From Candidatus Zixiibacteriota bacterium (GTDB lineage Bacteria > Zixibacteria > MSB-5A5 > RBG-16-43-9), in NCBI GenBank assembly GCA_022865345.1, contig JALHSU010000026.1, forward strand, positions 1-34,296: a stretch of DNA of 34,296 bases. Reading direction: 5' to 3'. How positions within the stretch are numbered: position 1 is the first letter of the stretch; the number at the start of each line of letters is the position of its first letter. Below are positions 32,993-34,296 of this stretch, in pieces. The notes beneath the pieces were generated by a model. That model searched no databases. It saw only the letters and a program-made list of their open reading frames with translations, and had not been told where the DNA came from. A program made the translations under genes and the position numbers.

Positions 32993-34296
32993 ATGGATAT
33001 GGCAGAATATATCTTATCCCTTTTGATCTTCATACCGATTATCGGTGCGCTTTTGCTCCTTTTGGTAAACAGGGAAAAGCACGGTCTGATAAAATCATTT
33101 GCCTTTGTGATAGCTTTAATAAATTTTATCCTGTCCCTTTACCTTTACTTTAATTTCATCCCTGAAAATGGGTTTCAGTTTGAGATCAACCGGACCTGGA
33201 TTCAAAGCCTGGGAATAAACTACCATCTGGGTATAGACGGGATTAGTTTGTTTCTGGTGCTATTGACCACTTTTCTTTCAGCCCTGGCGATACTTTCATC
33301 CTGGAGTGCAATTCAGGAGAAGGTAAAAGGGTACATGGTCACTATGCTTTTCTTAGAAGCCGGGATGATCGGCGTTTTTGTCAGCTTGGACCTGTTCCTG
33401 TTCTACGTTTTCTGGGAGGGGATGTTAATTCCGATGTATTTTCTGATAGGAATCTGGGGAGGTCCTCGTAAGATTTATGCTACCATCAAATTTATCCTTT
33501 TCACTATGCTGGGAAGCATTTTTATGTTAGTGGCTATTTTAGTCCTCTATTTTATGAACTATAGTTACACTGGTGAATACAGTTTCGATCTTCTGAAAAT
33601 TCTCCAACTTCCGATTCCCTTTGGGGCACAGTTCTGGTTATTTTTGGCCTTTGCCTTAGCTTTCGCCATCAAGGTTCCGATGTTTCCTTTTCATACCTGG
33701 CTTCCGGACGCTCACGTGGAGGCACCAACTGCAGGAAGCGTACTTTTAGCCGGGGTTTTGCTGAAAATGGGGACTTACGGTTTCTTAAGATTCTGTCTGC
33801 CCTTGTTCCCGAACGCTTTTATGAGCTTTGTTCCGCTTTTCTCCATCTTAGCGATTATCGGGATAATCTACGGGGCTTTAGTCTCCACCATGCAGAAAGA
33901 TATAAAAAGCCTGGTGGCTTTTTCCAGCGTGAGCCATTTGGGTTTTGTGATGTTAGGTCTTTTTGCCCTGAATATGCAGGGGATCTCAGGTGGGATTTTG
34001 CAGATGATAAATCACGGTATCTCCACAGGTGCTCTATTCTTAATCGTTGGAATGATCTACGAGAGAAGACACACCCGCCTGATCGAGGAATATGGAGGAA
34101 TCGCTAAAGTGGTTCCGGTTTTTGCGGCATTCTTTGTTATTGTAACTTTATCCTCTATCGGGTTGCCAGGGACAAATGGTTTTGTGGGGGAATTTCTAAT
34201 CCTCTTAGGTGTTTTTAAATCTAAAACAGTTTATGCTGTTCTGGGAGCTATTGGAATTATCTTAGCCGCAGTCTATATGCTCTGGATGATCCAGAG
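32993..34296 (+). CDS. nuoM: NADH-quinone oxidoreductase subunit M, cut by window end
   Basis: The frame is open from ATG 32993 to the window edge and gives 434 residues of a protein usually about 500 long. It has the antiporter-like subunit signatures: the conserved Glu in [19 protein letters not shown], the Lys in [40 protein letters not shown], and the later HLGFVMLG and [15 protein letters not shown] helices. A second in-frame ATG at 32999 is an equally good start. nuoN would be expected beyond the window. Confidence 0.95.
   Translation, partial: MDMAEYILSLLIFIPIIGALLLLLVNREKHGLIKSFAFVIALINFILSLYLYFNFIPENGFQFEINRTWIQSLGINYHLGIDGISLFLVLLTTFLSALAILSSWSAIQEKVKGYMVTMLFLEAGMIGVFVSLDLFLFYVFWEGMLIPMYFLIGIWGGPRKIYATIKFILFTMLGSIFMLVAILVLYFMNYSYTGEYSFDLLKILQLPIPFGAQFWLFLAFALAFAIKVPMFPFHTWLPDAHVEAPTAGSVLLAGVLLKMGTYGFLRFCLPLFPNAFMSFVPLFSILAIIGIIYGALVSTMQKDIKSLVAFSSVSHLGFVMLGLFALNMQGISGGILQMINHGISTGALFLIVGMIYERRHTRLIEEYGGIAKVVPVFAAFFVIVTLSSIGLPGTNGFVGEFLILLGVFKSKTVYAVLGAIGIILAAVYMLWMIQ

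Overview
The window is bacterial chromosomal DNA, probably from an uncultured bacterium of the FCB/Zixibacteria type. That placement is inferred from a secreted peptidase ending in a dockerin with LINYLFKGGP repeats, a complete 14-gene-style nuo operon with separate nuoC and nuoD, an Hdr-type flavoprotein, and long intergenic spacers full of hairpin repeats. No rRNA, tRNA or CRISPR array was seen, so the taxonomy is tentative.

Positions 1-4990 (+ strand) hold an electron-bifurcation module: the 3' end of an HdrB-like CCG-domain gene, an hdrA-mvhD fusion and a small zinc-ribbon gene. The hdrA reading frame is crossed by one in-frame TGA (2553-2555), exactly where the family has a conserved Cys. 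A bacterial-type SECIS hairpin follows it (2572-2601), so the gene most likely encodes a selenoprotein. The HdrB-like and hdrA genes are separated by an AT-rich 1.7 kb segment with a CPBP protease gene and a HEPN-like gene. This segment is bounded by an 18-bp direct repeat and looks inserted.

Positions 5000-11353 hold a promoter-preceded structured region that may be an RNA or long leader, a cupredoxin lipoprotein, a small unknown protein, a secreted papain-like protease with FG-GAP-type repeats and a dockerin (- strand), and an ABC-2 type exporter pair (+ strand).

Positions 11599-19052 (- strand) hold three tandem paralogous exported or membrane proteins plus a remnant of a fourth, an outer-membrane-like lipoprotein, a SAM methyltransferase, an S9 prolyl-oligopeptidase-family peptidase and a 4-hydroxybutyryl-CoA dehydratase (AbfD) homologue with altered active-site and cluster-ligand positions.

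Positions 19603-34296 (+ strand) hold the complex I operon nuoABCD-[transposase]-EFGHIJKLM, with nuoM cut by the window end. It has a good sigma70-type promoter and a hairpin at the predicted 5' end of the transcript. A REP-associated tyrosine transposase (RAYT) lies between nuoD and nuoE. Nearly every longer gap in the operon, and many gaps elsewhere, carries hairpins that begin with GTAG, the tetranucleotide known to mark REP elements recognised by RAYTs in E. coli. One paired GTAG hairpin lies in frame inside the RAYT gene itself, and another lies just after it.
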